A DNA stretch of 64,000 nucleotides, from contig JACRDP010000019.1 in NCBI GenBank assembly GCA_016212855.1, positions 62,001 to 126,000 on the forward strand. The letters are read 5' to 3'. Both the position numbers and the translations under genes were made by a program. Below are positions 24,975 to 33,723 of this stretch, piece by piece. Source of the stretch: Elusimicrobiota bacterium (lineage in GTDB: Bacteria > Elusimicrobiota > Elusimicrobia > UBA1565 > UBA9628). The notes beneath the pieces were generated by a model. The model had not been told where the DNA came from. It did not search any database and worked only from the letters and a program-made list of their open reading frames with translations. Each line of letters begins with the position of its first letter. The stretch's first letter is position 1.

Positions 24975-25873
24975 GCGCGCTTCCCCAGGCGGTAGATCAT
25001 CAGCCGGGCCGCGCCGTTGACGACGACGGTCACGCCCATCAGCGCGAGGCCGATGGCCACGAGCGCGGAGAGATGCGCGTCGCTCGCGGCCTCGGCGAGC
25101 TCGTTGGCGATGACGGCGGCCATGCTGTAGCCCGGCTGCAGGACGTTGAAGTCTATCCTGGGCGTGTTGCCGATGACCATCGTGACCGCCATCGTCTCTC
25201 CCAGCGCGCGCCCAAGCGACAGGAACACGGCGCCGATGATGCCCGAGCGCGCGAAGGGCAGGCTGACGCCGCGCACGACCTCCCAGCGCGTCGCGCCGAG
25301 GGCGTACATCGCCTCTTTGAGCGGGCGCGGAACCGTGAGCAGAACTTCGCGCGTGATCGTCGTGATGTAGGGCAGGATCATGAGCGCGAGAATGAGGCCG
25401 GCGGTGAGCATGCCGACGCCGTACGGCGCCCCCGCCCAGCGCATGGCCGGGACCAAAATGAAGATGCCCATCAGGCCGAGGATCACGCTCGGCACCGCGG
25501 CCAGCAGTTCGATGGCGAACATCAGGCCCTCGGCCACGTTCTTCGGAGCGAGCTCGGTCAGGAACACGGCGGCGCCGACTCCGAGCGGGACGGCGATGAG
25601 CAAGGCCAGGATAGAAGAGACGGCCGTTCCGTAGAGAAAGGGGAGGGCTCCGAACACGTCGTTGACCGGATCCCAGGTCGAGGTCCAGAGGAATGACGCT
25701 CCGAACGCCTTCCAGGTCCCGAGCGACTCGCGCGTCAGCTGCCAGGCGAGAGCCGCGGCGGCGAAGAGGATGATTCCGGCGAACGCGGTGATGATCAGAC
25801 GGAAAAGACGATCCCCGGCTCTCTCGCGAGAGCCGGGGACCTTGCGAACGCGGTCCGCGACCGCGGCGTTCAT
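24971..25873 (-). CDS. pstC: Phosphate ABC transporter permease PstC
   Basis: 300 residues with six helices and a basic N-terminal tail (VRKVPGSRERAGDRLFR). Permease loop: KEAMYALGATRWEVVRGVSLP; PstC-type features GRALGETMAVTMVIGNTP and VPLGVGAAVFLTELAP. It pairs with PstA to form the phosphate channel. The start at 25873 is one base after the pstS TAG, so no separate promoter is possible. Confidence 0.95.
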   Translation of the reverse strand: MNAAVADRVRKVPGSRERAGDRLFRLIITAFAGIILFAAAALAWQLTRESLGTWKAFGASFLWTSTWDPVNDVFGALPFLYGTAVSSILALLIAVPLGVGAAVFLTELAPKNVAEGLMFAIELLAAVPSVILGLMGIFILVPAMRWAGAPYGVGMLTAGLILALMILPYITTITREVLLTVPRPLKEAMYALGATRWEVVRGVSLPFARSGIIGAVFLSLGRALGETMAVTMVIGNTPRIDFNVLQPGYSMAAVIANELAEAASDAHLSALVAIGLALMGVTVVVNGAARLMIYRLGKRA

Positions 25874-25874
25874 G

Positions 25875-26870
25875 CTATTTGATGACCTCGATGGCCTGGG
25901 AAACCATCTGATTCACCGACAAAGGAAGCGGGGCGTAGCCGAGCGCCGCGGTCATGGCCTGTCCGTCCTTGAGCATCCACTTCAGGAAGTCCTTGAGGAC
26001 GGGGCCCTTGTCGCCCGTGTTCTTCTCGTAGATCAGCAGCCAGGTGAAGGTCGAGATCGGATACGCGGCCTCGCCTGGCGCGTCCGTGATCGAGACCTTG
26101 AAGTCCTTGGGCATCTTGGCGCTCGCCGCCGCCGCCGTCACGCCGTCCACGGACGCCTTGATGAACTTGCCGGCCTTGTTCTGGACCGAGGCGTAGGCGA
26201 TGTCGTTCTGCTTGGCGTAGATCAGCTCGATGTAGCCGAGGGAGTTCGGCGTTCCCTTGACCAGGCCCGCGACGCCCTCGTTGCCCTTGCCGCCGAGACC
26301 GACGGGCCAGTTCACGGCGGTCGCCAGGCCGACCTTCTTCTTCCACTCCGCGCTGACCTTGGAGAGATAGTCCACGAAGCAGTAGGTCGTGCCGGACCCG
26401 TCCGAGCGGTGCACCACCGTAATGGCCGCGTCCGGAAGCTTCGCGTCCGCATTGAGCTGGGCGATCGCCGGGTCGGTCCAGCGCGTGATCTTGCCGAGGT
26501 AGATGTCGGCCAGCACCGGGCCGGACAGCTTCAGGTCCGCGACATCCTTGAGGTTGTAGGCGGGGACGACGGCGCCGAGCACGGTCGGAATGTGCAGAAT
26601 CTTCCCGTCCACTTTGAACTGCTGCTGGGTGGTCATCGGCCCGTCGGAGGCGCCGAAGTCCACCGTCCGCTCGGTGACCTGGCGAATGCCGCCGCCGGAG
26701 CCGATCGACTGGTAATTGATCTGGAGGTCGGGCTTCACCTTGTGGTACTCGTCGAACCACTTCGAATAGATCGGATACGGGAACGTCGCGCCCGCTCCAT
26801 TGAGGGTCTTCATCTGCGCCGCGGCGGGGGCCGCGATGAGGAGCGCGATCAGGCTGAGAGTGCGGTTCAT
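25875..26870 (-). CDS. pstS: Periplasmic phosphate-binding protein PstS
   Basis: 331 residues. Signal peptide 1-19 (ending APAAAQ) without a lipobox, so it is periplasmic and soluble. Phosphate-pocket segments are typical: GAGATFPYPIYSKW, the NYQSIGSGGGIRQ loop, VDFGASDGPM and VVHRSDGSGTTYCFVDYL. It delivers phosphate to PstCA. ATG at 26870 is preferred over 26888 because GGAG lies 6 nt ahead and the signal peptide starts there. A Pho-box-like site (26903-26918) is 10 nt upstream of TATCAT (minus strand 26892-26887), a spacing like classical PhoB promoters. Confidence 0.95.
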   Translation of the reverse strand: MNRTLSLIALLIAAPAAAQMKTLNGAGATFPYPIYSKWFDEYHKVKPDLQINYQSIGSGGGIRQVTERTVDFGASDGPMTTQQQFKVDGKILHIPTVLGAVVPAYNLKDVADLKLSGPVLADIYLGKITRWTDPAIAQLNADAKLPDAAITVVHRSDGSGTTYCFVDYLSKVSAEWKKKVGLATAVNWPVGLGGKGNEGVAGLVKGTPNSLGYIELIYAKQNDIAYASVQNKAGKFIKASVDGVTAAAASAKMPKDFKVSITDAPGEAAYPISTFTWLLIYEKNTGDKGPVLKDFLKWMLKDGQAMTAALGYAPLPLSVNQMVSQAIEVIK

Positions 26871-26902
26871 ATTAGTCTCCGTGGTCATGATAGGGTCTCA
26901 AT

Positions 26903-26918
26903 GTAACGAACGCGTGAC
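26903..26918 (-). promoter_or_regulatory. Pho-box-like site upstream of pstS
   Basis: On the minus strand GTCACGCGTTCGTTAC: GTCAC and GTTAC on an 11-bp period, as expected of tandem PhoB half-sites. It lies 10 nt upstream of a TATCAT box, replacing the -35 region of pstS. Three related sites sit by other phosphate genes in this window. Confidence 0.7.
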
Positions 26919-26924
26919 GTTCGC

Positions 26925-28118
26925 TTAAAACTTGATCGACATGTCCACCTGCAGGCGGTTGATCGCCTTGTCGAGGTTCGTCGTCGCGGTCGGCGAGGTC
27001 ACGCCGGCCACGGTCGGGAAGCCGCGGTCGAGGGTATCGGTGACGAAGCCCTTCACCTTCAATAACATCCAATCGCGCGGGGCGTAGCCGATCCAGGCGA
27101 TGTGCCCGACGCGGTTCGTGCCGCCGTCGCCGAAGTCCGAGTCCGCGACGTCGGCCACGGTGGAGTCGATCTGGGAATACTTCTTGAAGTACGCCGCCTC
27201 CCACTGCCCCTTCGCCTTCGCCGCGCCGACGATCAGACCGTACTGGTAGCCGTCCCGGCCGACCGGACCCTGGACGAGGTCGTTGTGCGCCGTGCCCCAG
27301 TTGCGGATCAACGTCGCCTGCAGGTTGACCGGGAGCTTCCCGATCCACGAGGTGAACTGCCCGGTGACCTCGCCGACGCGGAACTGCGAGACGAGCCGTC
27401 CCGTCGCGTTTGACCGACGATTGCCGTCCTGGACCGTCGTCTGGCCGAAGTCGGAACGATTCTCGTCGCTCCACTTATGGTACGCGCCAGCCAAGCGTAG
27501 CCGGCTGTCGAGCGGCAAGGTCTTCTCGACGCCGAGCTGCTGCGAGAACACCCACTGGTTCTTGCCCGAGTTGCTGTCCTCATCCGTCACTGCCTGCAGG
27601 CCGTTGACGAACACCGAGGCGCCGGCGTCCGGGAACACCCACTCGAAGTTCTCGCCGAAGCCTTCCGGGTTGAAGTCGTCGTCCCAGACGATGTCGGACG
27701 AGTAGGTGCGCCACAGCGGGTTGATGATGCGGCCGGCATGGGCGATCGTCGTCGCGTTGTCGTGGAGGTTCGGCTTCCATCGCAGGCCGACGAGGTCGAT
27801 CCAGATCGCCTTCTGCGAGCTGAGGTTGTCGGCGCTCTGGTTGGTCGAGACCTGCTCTCCGGTACCCGAGCCGAGACGGATCGTCGCCAAGAGGTCGTTG
27901 GGCAGTTCGATCTCGGAGCCGAAACGCAGGCGGTAGCGCAGACGGCCGCGGTTGACCTGCGAGGTGCCGCGCTTGGCGCTGACGTCGTCGCGCAGGCGGA
28001 GGTCGCCGGCGAACTTGATCGATTGAATCTGCTCCGACAGCTTGAGCTTGTCGAGCTGCGCGGACGCGGGAGCGGCGAGGACGGCGGTCAGGATGGCGAT
28101 CGCGAACGTCTTGTTCAT
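26925..28118 (-). CDS. Putative porin (Porin_5-like), phosphate-regulated
   Basis: 397 residues. Signal peptide 1-21 (ending APASAQ). Beta-barrel features: alternating aromatic strands, IKFAGDLRLRDDVSAKRG, NRGRLRYRLRFG and a terminal Phe (DMSIKF) as recognised by the Bam machinery. The N-terminal segment matches the putative-porin (Porin_5) style rather than classic OprP. Its location between phoR and pstS and an upstream Pho-box-like site suggest outer-membrane phosphate or polyphosphate entry; selectivity is inferred, not seen. ATG at 28118 has an AGGAG SD. The next promoter (pstS) lies in a 54-bp gap. Confidence 0.8.
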   Translation of the reverse strand: MNKTFAIAILTAVLAAPASAQLDKLKLSEQIQSIKFAGDLRLRDDVSAKRGTSQVNRGRLRYRLRFGSEIELPNDLLATIRLGSGTGEQVSTNQSADNLSSQKAIWIDLVGLRWKPNLHDNATTIAHAGRIINPLWRTYSSDIVWDDDFNPEGFGENFEWVFPDAGASVFVNGLQAVTDEDSNSGKNQWVFSQQLGVEKTLPLDSRLRLAGAYHKWSDENRSDFGQTTVQDGNRRSNATGRLVSQFRVGEVTGQFTSWIGKLPVNLQATLIRNWGTAHNDLVQGPVGRDGYQYGLIVGAAKAKGQWEAAYFKKYSQIDSTVADVADSDFGDGGTNRVGHIAWIGYAPRDWMLLKVKGFVTDTLDRGFPTVAGVTSPTATTNLDKAINRLQVDMSIKF

Positions 28119-28206
28119 GAGGTCTCCTCGGCGTGATATAAGTTTCATGCCCAAGAATTGTAGCGGGTAGACGCCGAACGGTCCGTACTGGGGGGGTCAA
28201 CGGCGC

Positions 28207-28222
28207 GTGACGAACGCGTGAC
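28207..28222 (-). promoter_or_regulatory. Pho-box-like site upstream of the porin
   Basis: On the minus strand GTCACGCGTTCGTCAC: two perfect GTCAC half-sites 11 bp apart. It lies directly after the phoR stop codon, 89 bp before the porin ATG. A TACAAT box (28162-28157) is 44 nt further downstream, so the spacing is longer than at pstS. Confidence 0.65.
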
Positions 28223-28223
28223 G

Positions 28224-29963
28224 CTACGCGGCGTGCAGGGAGAAGAAGAACGTCGAGCCGCCCGGCTGGCGCGAAGCGACCCAAACCCGCCCGCCGTGCG
28301 CCTCGACAAGGTGCTTGACGATCGCCAGGCCGAGGCCGGTGCCGCCGGCCTCGCGCGCGCGGGACTTGTCCACCCGATAGAAGCGCTCGAACACGCGCGG
28401 GAGGTCGGCATCCGGAATCCCCACACCTTCATCGCGCACGGACACCACGATCTCGCCGTCTACGACCGTGGCCGAGAGCTCCACGAGACCGCCCGGCTCG
28501 CTGTACTTGACCGCGTTGCTCACGAGGTTGGCGAGCACCTGGCGGATTTGGTCGGCGTCGAAGAGCGCGGCGGGGAGATCCTCGGGCGGGCGCGGGTTGA
28601 CTCGCACGCGGCGGTCGGAGGCGATGGGAGCGGCGTCGCGCGCCGCGGCTTCCAAGAGCGGTCGCAGCGGCCCGGAGACCAGCTTCGGCAGACGGTGCCC
28701 GGACTCGATCGAGGACAGGTCGAGAAGGTCGTCGACGAGCTTGGAGAGATGCGTGGCCTGCGTCTCGATCGTCCCGACGAAGTCCATCCGGTTCTGCTTG
28801 TCGTCGATCGCGCCCTCGCGCAAGGTCTCGGCGTATCCCTTTATAGACGCCAGCGGCGTGCGCAGCTCGTGGCTGACGTTCGCGACGAAGTCGCGGCGCA
28901 TCTGCTCCAAGCGGCGCAGGCGCGTGATGTCGTGCAGGACGACGAGCGCGCCGGCGGCGCGGCCTTGCTGCGTCAGCGGCGCCGCGTGCGCTTCGAATAT
29001 GAGCTCCTCCGGCGCGAAGAGCCGGACCTCGCGGGTCTCGACCCGGCGGCCGCGCAGCGCTTCGCCGACCAGGTCCGCGAGGCCGCGATGGCGCAGGCTC
29101 TCGATGTAGCCGCGGCCGCGCGCGGCGACCGGATCGAGGCCGAGCAGGCGCGAGAGCGCGGGATTGATGAGAAGCACCTCGCCGCCCGGACCGACCGCGA
29201 CGACCCCTTCTTCCATCTGGTTGAGCACGGACGCGAGGCGGCCCTTGTCCCGTGACAGCTCGCCGACGACGGCCTCGACCCGCTCCGCGAGCGAATTCAT
29301 CGTCTCGCCGAGCAAGGCTCGTTCGTCGTTGCCGAATACGCCGCGCACGCGAGCCGCGTAGTCTCCGGCCGCGAGCCGGCGAGCGACCGCCGCCATCTCC
29401 TCGAGCGGACGGCCGGCGGAGCGAGCGAGCGCCCACGCGGCGGCCAGAGCGAGGACAAACGCCGCGAGCGCGGCCCACAGGACGAACGAACGCGCCCGCG
29501 CGGCCCGGGCCGCGACCTGCGTAAGCGGCAAAGACAGGCGCAGGACGCCGCGACTCTTGGGCAGCGGGACCGCGGCATAAAGGAAGTCGACGCCGATGGT
29601 CGCCGAATGCCGGACCGCGCTCTCCTCGCGGCCGGCGATAGCGGCCGCGACCTCGGGGCGCGTGGCGTGGTTCTCGGCTTTCGCGAGCCCGGCCGCGTCG
29701 AGCTCCGAGTCGGCCGTCAGACGCCCGTCGGGCGCGATCATGGACGCGCGGCACGCACACGCGGCGGACAGCGCGCGCGCCTCGAGCGGGGCGGACAGCG
29801 CGGCGAGGCGAGCCTGCGCCGACAAGGAGCGGACGAGGTCATCCGTCAACTCGCGCTCGAGATCCGAGGAGAACGCGAGACCGAGCCCGCCGATCGCGAC
29901 CGCGAGCAGGGCGCCGACGGCCAGAGCGAGGCGGGGGGCGAACCGCCCGGACGCCGCGCTCAT
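28224..29963 (-). CDS. phoR: Sensor histidine kinase PhoR
   Basis: 579 residues. TM1 about 9-31, a periplasmic domain (32-155), TM2 about 158-182, HAMP (183-235), a PAS-like domain (240-345), then HisKA with H365 in NVSHELRTPLASIKGY and a HATPase domain (NLVSNAVKYS, VRDEGVGI, GTGLGLAIVKHLVEAHGG). It phosphorylates PhoB in low phosphate under PhoU/Pst control. The periplasmic domain is larger than in E. coli PhoR, more like Bacillus and other bacteria. ATG overlaps the phoB TGA (ATGA). Identity as PhoR, not another kinase, rests on its place in the pho/pst cluster. Confidence 0.9.
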   Translation of the reverse strand: MSAASGRFAPRLALAVGALLAVAIGGLGLAFSSDLERELTDDLVRSLSAQARLAALSAPLEARALSAACACRASMIAPDGRLTADSELDAAGLAKAENHATRPEVAAAIAGREESAVRHSATIGVDFLYAAVPLPKSRGVLRLSLPLTQVAARAARARSFVLWAALAAFVLALAAAWALARSAGRPLEEMAAVARRLAAGDYAARVRGVFGNDERALLGETMNSLAERVEAVVGELSRDKGRLASVLNQMEEGVVAVGPGGEVLLINPALSRLLGLDPVAARGRGYIESLRHRGLADLVGEALRGRRVETREVRLFAPEELIFEAHAAPLTQQGRAAGALVVLHDITRLRRLEQMRRDFVANVSHELRTPLASIKGYAETLREGAIDDKQNRMDFVGTIETQATHLSKLVDDLLDLSSIESGHRLPKLVSGPLRPLLEAAARDAAPIASDRRVRVNPRPPEDLPAALFDADQIRQVLANLVSNAVKYSEPGGLVELSATVVDGEIVVSVRDEGVGIPDADLPRVFERFYRVDKSRAREAGGTGLGLAIVKHLVEAHGGRVWVASRQPGGSTFFFSLHAA

Positions 29964-30649
29964 TCCGCCTTGATCCGGTAGCCGACGTTCTTGACCGTCG
30001 CCACGATCTTGCCCTCGGACCCCAGCTTCTCGCGCAGGCGCGCGACGTGCTGGTCGATCGTGCGCGTGTCGATGTCCATCGACTTGTCGTAGCCCCAGAC
30101 TTTCTCGAGCAGTTGATCTCGCGTCAGCGCGCGGCCGCCGGACTGGAGGAGAAGCTTCAGGAATTCGAACTCCTTCGTCGTCAGGACGAGCTCCTTGCCG
30201 CGCACGCGCACCTCGTAGCGCTCGGGATCGAGCTCGATGCCGCCGGCCTTGAGCAGGCCGCCCGGAGCCGAGGACTCGGCCGGCGCCGCGCGCCGCAGCA
30301 GGGCCTTCACGCGCGCGATCAACTCGCGCACGCCGAAAGGCTTCGTCACGTAGTCGTCGGCGCCGAGCTCGAGACCGAGCACGCGGTCCATCTCTTCCTT
30401 GCGGGCCGTGAGCATGCCCACCGGCACGCGCGACTCGCGGCGGATGATCTTCAGGAGCTCGAAGCCGTCGAGCTTGGGCAGCATCGCATCGAGCACGACG
30501 AGGTCGGGGCGCTCCTTGCGCAGCGCGGCGAGGCCGGCCTCGCCGTCGGGGGCCGAGGCGACGCGCCAGCCCTCCTTCTCGAGGTTGTACTTGATCAGCT
30601 TGACGAGGTTCTTGTCGTCCTCGACGACCAGCACCTTTTCCTGGGCCAC
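29960..30649 (-). CDS. phoB: Phosphate response regulator PhoB
   Basis: 229 residues. Receiver domain with acidic pair E10/D11, phospho-acceptor D54 (VVLDAMLP), T81 and K103 (DDYVTKPFG). OmpR-type winged helix at about 130-228 (RALTRDQLLEKVWGYD, RTIDQHVARLREKLG, VKNVGYRIK). It activates the Pho regulon by binding tandem half-sites such as those described here. GTG at 30649 is preferred over the upstream ATG at 30685: the fold starts at residue 5 and a GATGAT box lies 6 nt ahead with TTGACG at -35 spacing (30685-30680). First gene of phoBR. Confidence 0.93.
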   Translation of the reverse strand: MAQEKVLVVEDDKNLVKLIKYNLEKEGWRVASAPDGEAGLAALRKERPDLVVLDAMLPKLDGFELLKIIRRESRVPVGMLTARKEEMDRVLGLELGADDYVTKPFGVRELIARVKALLRRAAPAESSAPGGLLKAGGIELDPERYEVRVRGKELVLTTKEFEFLKLLLQSGGRALTRDQLLEKVWGYDKSMDIDTRTIDQHVARLREKLGSEGKIVATVKNVGYRIKAE

Positions 30650-30735
30650 GACGACATCATCCCATTCGGCGCCCGGGGCCGTCAACCCGGAGAGATTTGC
30701 GGGCGGAGGCGCGGATGGGCTATCATCTCGGGGCC

Positions 30736-30751
30736 GTCACGCGTTCGTCAC
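30736..30751 (+). promoter_or_regulatory. Pho-box-like site between phoB and DUF47-pit
   Basis: GTCACGCGTTCGTCAC, identical to the site by the porin, with half-sites 11 bp apart. It is placed in the 142-bp gap between divergent phoB and the DUF47-pit pair, so it could govern both. Confidence 0.7.
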
Positions 30752-30791
30752 CGCGCAGTCGCGCAGATTTGACCCGAGAGAGGACCCCGCC

Positions 30792-31418
30792 ATGGCCTGG
30801 AGCCTGATTCCCAAGGAAGAGAAGTTCTTCGAGCTGTTCGAGGCCCAGGCCGTCCACAGCGTCGCCGCGGCGAAGCTCTTCCGCGAGATGGCCCAGAAGT
30901 GGAGCCGCGACACCGCCAACTTCGACCGCCTGCGCGAGATCGAGCACGAAGCCGACATCACCACCCACGACATCTACGAGAAGCTCAACCGCACCTTCGT
31001 CACGCCCTTCGACCGCGAGGACATCCGCGACCTCGCCTCCGAGCTCGACACCATCACCGACCTCATCGAGTCCGTCGGCCAGCGGATGTACCTCTACCAG
31101 ATCGACAGGAGCACGGACGACCTCGTCAGCCTGACCGACATCCTCTGGCAGGCGACCGAGCAGGTGCGCAAGGCGATCAAGGAACTGCAGAACCCCGAGA
31201 AGAGCCGCCACGTCATGGATTACTGCATCGAGGTCAACCGCCTCGAAAACGCCGGCGACCACGCGCTCGGCGTCGCCATCGGCAAGCTGTTCCAAGGAAA
31301 GCCCGATCCTTTGGAAGTCATGAAGTGGAAGGAGATCTACGAGACGGTCGAGCAGGCCATCGACAAGTGCGAGGACGTCGCGCACACGCTCGAAACCATC
31401 CTGGTCAAGCAGGCGTAA
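30792..31418 (+). CDS. DUF47 PhoU-like phosphate transport accessory protein
   Basis: 208 residues, helical, similar in layout to PhoU: LREIEHEADITTHDIYEKLN and the metal-type motif ENAGDHALGVAIGKL. DUF47 proteins commonly precede Pit transporters and tune their activity. ATG at 30792 has a GAGAGAGGA SD; in-frame codons farther upstream belong to the phoB side. Next gene (pit) starts 1 nt after the stop, so the two form an operon. The Pho-box-like site 41 bp upstream suggests PhoB control. Confidence 0.9.
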   Translation: MAWSLIPKEEKFFELFEAQAVHSVAAAKLFREMAQKWSRDTANFDRLREIEHEADITTHDIYEKLNRTFVTPFDREDIRDLASELDTITDLIESVGQRMYLYQIDRSTDDLVSLTDILWQATEQVRKAIKELQNPEKSRHVMDYCIEVNRLENAGDHALGVAIGKLFQGKPDPLEVMKWKEIYETVEQAIDKCEDVAHTLETILVKQA

Positions 31419-31419
31419 A

Positions 31420-32418
31420 GTGCCCCACGTCTCCGCCTCGGTCCTCTTCGTCATCGGCCTCGCGTACCTGTTCGACTTCCTCAACGGGATGCACGACTCG
31501 GCCAATTCGATCGCCACGGTCGTCTCGACGCGCGTGCTCTCGCCGCGCTACGCCGTAGTCTGGGCCGCGTTCTTCAACTTCGTCGCCTTCGCCGTCTTCG
31601 GCGTGCACGTGGCCAATACGATCGGCAAGGGGCTCGTCGACCCGGCGGTCGTCGATACCGCGGTGGTCGCCGGGGCGATGATCGGAGCGAGCATCTGGTC
31701 CTGGCTCACGATCCGCTTGGGCATCCCCGTCTCTTCTTCGCACTCGCTGATCGGCGGCATGATCGGCGCCGGCATCTCGAAGGCCGGCACCTCCTGCCTC
31801 CAGTATGAGAAGCTCAAGACCACCGTCGCCTTCATCTTCCTGTCGCCGATGATCGGCATGTTCTTCGGCTTCGGCCTGATGGTCGCGATCTTCTGGCTGT
31901 TCCGGCGCAAGTCGCCAAGCCAGGTGGACCGGACCTTCCGGGTCGGCCAGCTCCTGTCGGCGGGCCTCTACAGCCTCTCGCACGGAGGCAACGACGCGCA
32001 GAAGACCATGGGCATCATCGCGGTTCTATTGTTCTCCAACGGCCTGCTCGGCGACAAGTTCTACGTCCCGTTCTGGGTCGTCATCTCATGCCATTTCGTG
32101 ATCGCGATGGGAACCTTGATGGGCGGCTGGAAGATCGTCCACACGATGGGCAATAAGGTCACCAAGCTCAAGCCCGTCGGCGGCTTCTGCGCCGAGACGG
32201 GCGCGGGCCTCTCCATCATGATCTGCTCCTTCCTCGGCGTGCCGGTCTCGACGACGCACACCATCACCGGCGCGATCGTCGGCGTGGGCACGACCCAGCG
32301 CCTCTCGGCCGTGCGCTGGGGCGTGGCGGGGCGCATCGTCTGGGCGTGGTTTCTCACGATCCCGTTCGCCGCGGTCTGCGCCGGCCTGACCTACCAGGTC
32401 TTAAAGCACTTCCTCTAA
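31420..32418 (+). CDS. pit: Inorganic phosphate transporter (PiT family)
   Basis: 332 residues, about 10 hydrophobic helices. Both PHO4 repeat signatures are present: FLNGMHDSANSIATVVSTR near residue 19 and SLSHGGNDAQKTMGII near 185. It imports phosphate (usually as a metal-phosphate complex with H+, or with Na+) without ATP, complementing the high-affinity Pst system. The GTG start lies 1 nt after the DUF47 stop. Pairing with DUF47 plus the upstream Pho box is unusual because low-affinity Pit systems are often constitutive; sequence alone does not show the direction of regulation. Confidence 0.93.
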   Translation: MPHVSASVLFVIGLAYLFDFLNGMHDSANSIATVVSTRVLSPRYAVVWAAFFNFVAFAVFGVHVANTIGKGLVDPAVVDTAVVAGAMIGASIWSWLTIRLGIPVSSSHSLIGGMIGAGISKAGTSCLQYEKLKTTVAFIFLSPMIGMFFGFGLMVAIFWLFRRKSPSQVDRTFRVGQLLSAGLYSLSHGGNDAQKTMGIIAVLLFSNGLLGDKFYVPFWVVISCHFVIAMGTLMGGWKIVHTMGNKVTKLKPVGGFCAETGAGLSIMICSFLGVPVSTTHTITGAIVGVGTTQRLSAVRWGVAGRIVWAWFLTIPFAAVCAGLTYQVLKHFL

Positions 32419-32912
32419 GCGAGGTGGCTCAGCGCCTTCGCCGGGATGGACCACGCCAGAACGGCGCTGCCGGCGGCGGCCTTTTTCGTCTCGAGCATCG
32501 CGGCCTGCGCTTTCTTGAGCCCGACGATCGTACGCGCGGCGTTTCCGGTCAGGAGCCAGGAGACGACCCGCGAGAGATGAGGCTCGTGTCCGACGAGCAC
32601 CACGCGCTTGTCGCCGAGCCCCGACAGCCAGGAGGCGAGGCTTCCGGGCGAGCGGTGGGGGAGCAGCAGGTTCGAATCCACCAAGGGCGCGCCGAGCGCC
32701 TTCGCCGCTAACTTCGCGGTCTCGCGGGCGCGGGTCCAAGGGCTCGTCGCGACGAGGTCCGCGCTCCCGACGAACACGGCCAGGCCTTTGGCCGCCTCGC
32801 GTCCGCGCTTGCGCCCGTCCGGCGTCAGGGGCCGTTCCGAGTCCGGCTTGCCGGTCTTGGCCCACTCCTCGCGCCGTCCGGCCGGGGCGTGGCGCAAGAA
32901 AATGATCTCCAT
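32415..32912 (-). CDS. SixA-type phosphohistidine phosphatase (histidine phosphatase fold)
   Basis: 165 residues of the phosphoglycerate-mutase-like superfamily. Catalytic RHA motif near the N-terminus (IIFLRHAPAG) and the second catalytic His in VLVGHEPHLS; ATSPWTRARETA and PDSERPLTPDGRKRG are characteristic of SixA. SixA removes phosphate from a His residue of signalling phosphotransfer domains. ATG at 32912 lies 7 nt after TATCAT (minus strand 32925-32920). It is divergent from the CYTH gene with overlapping AT boxes, a SixA-CYTH neighbourhood that recurs with polyphosphate genes (known pattern; causal link inferred). It overlaps pit by 4 nt at the 3' end. Confidence 0.82.
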   Translation of the reverse strand: MEIIFLRHAPAGRREEWAKTGKPDSERPLTPDGRKRGREAAKGLAVFVGSADLVATSPWTRARETAKLAAKALGAPLVDSNLLLPHRSPGSLASWLSGLGDKRVVLVGHEPHLSRVVSWLLTGNAARTIVGLKKAQAAMLETKKAAAGSAVLAWSIPAKALSHLA

Positions 32913-32918
32913 GGGCGA

Positions 32919-32929
32919 TATGATATCCT
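32919..32929. promoter_or_regulatory. Divergent sixA / CYTH AT boxes
   Basis: Minus-strand TATCAT (32925-32920) 7 nt from the sixA ATG and plus-strand TATCCT (32924-32929) 8 nt from the CYTH ATG. The entire gap between start codons is 25 bp, so both would be leaderless and mutually exclusive. Confidence 0.5.
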
Positions 32930-32937
32930 TAAAATCG

Positions 32938-33720
32938 ATGAAACGGCGCTTCGAGGATTTCGCGCGGATGCTGATGAAACGTCTCGAGATCGACGACCTC
33001 CGTTTCGTCGAGATCGAGAGCAAGAAGCGCGTCCAGCCCGAGCAGATGTCCGACCTCAAGGAGTGGCTGCTCGACCACAAGGACGTCAAGCACCAGAAGA
33101 GCAACCTGTTCTACGACCAGTTCCTCGATACGCCCGCCTTCGAGGTGCTCAAAGCCGGCGCGAGCCTGCGCCTGCGCTATAAGAAGAACGGCACCGCCGT
33201 CTATCTCCAGTACAAGGGCCCGGGCTTCACGCGCGACGGCCTGCTGTACCGTTCCGAGTTCTCTTCCGCGCGCCTCGACCGGCTCGTCCAGGACGAAAGC
33301 CACCACGACATCGTGCGCTTCAGCGAGGAGACCTTGCCCGGCATCCTCAAGCGCCACGTCGGCCCGGAGATGCGCGCCGCCATGCTCCGCCACCTCGGCT
33401 CCGCGGTCAAGCGCATCACCTGCGGACCGATCCTGGCCCTGTACCAGAAGGACAAGTACGAGGTGGATCTGGGCTCCGCTTTCCTGGAACCGTCGCTCGA
33501 CCGCGTGTCCGCGTTCCACATCGCCAAGAAGGGCCTGCATTCGCTTTCGACGTTCTGCGAGTTCGAGAACGAGATCAAGGCCGGCGACGGCTCGCTGCGC
33601 GCGAAGCTCGAGCACATGGACGACATGCTCGATTTTAACGAAGAACTCAACGACCAATTCGAGCTCCGGCGCGAGCCGCTCGACAAGTACCATCGCTGCG
33701 CGTCGTTCTTCGTGAAGTAA
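32938..33720 (+). CDS. CYTH-domain protein (triphosphate-binding fold)
   Basis: 260 residues. The CYTH signature ExExK is seen as E25-I-E27-S-K29; SNLFYDQFLDTPAFEVLKAG followed by LRLRYKKNG, and VYLQYKGPG, are the basic strands of the tunnel that binds triphosphate or polyphosphate. The later KYEVDLGSAF, CEFENEIK and the C-terminal FFVK keep the fold. The resemblance also extends to the VTC polyphosphate polymerase domain, so it may hydrolyse triphosphate or handle polyP. TATCCT lies 8 nt ahead of the ATG and no SD is evident. Position near ppk1, pit and sixA supports a polyphosphate role. Confidence 0.75.
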   Translation: MKRRFEDFARMLMKRLEIDDLRFVEIESKKRVQPEQMSDLKEWLLDHKDVKHQKSNLFYDQFLDTPAFEVLKAGASLRLRYKKNGTAVYLQYKGPGFTRDGLLYRSEFSSARLDRLVQDESHHDIVRFSEETLPGILKRHVGPEMRAAMLRHLGSAVKRITCGPILALYQKDKYEVDLGSAFLEPSLDRVSAFHIAKKGLHSLSTFCEFENEIKAGDGSLRAKLEHMDDMLDFNEELNDQFELRREPLDKYHRCASFFVK

Positions 33721-33723
33721 GGC

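Noticed and set aside
28195-28200. TTGACC as -35 of the porin promoter
   Set aside because: The nearest -10 (TACAAT, 28162-28157) is 32 nt away, too far for a sigma-70 pair.
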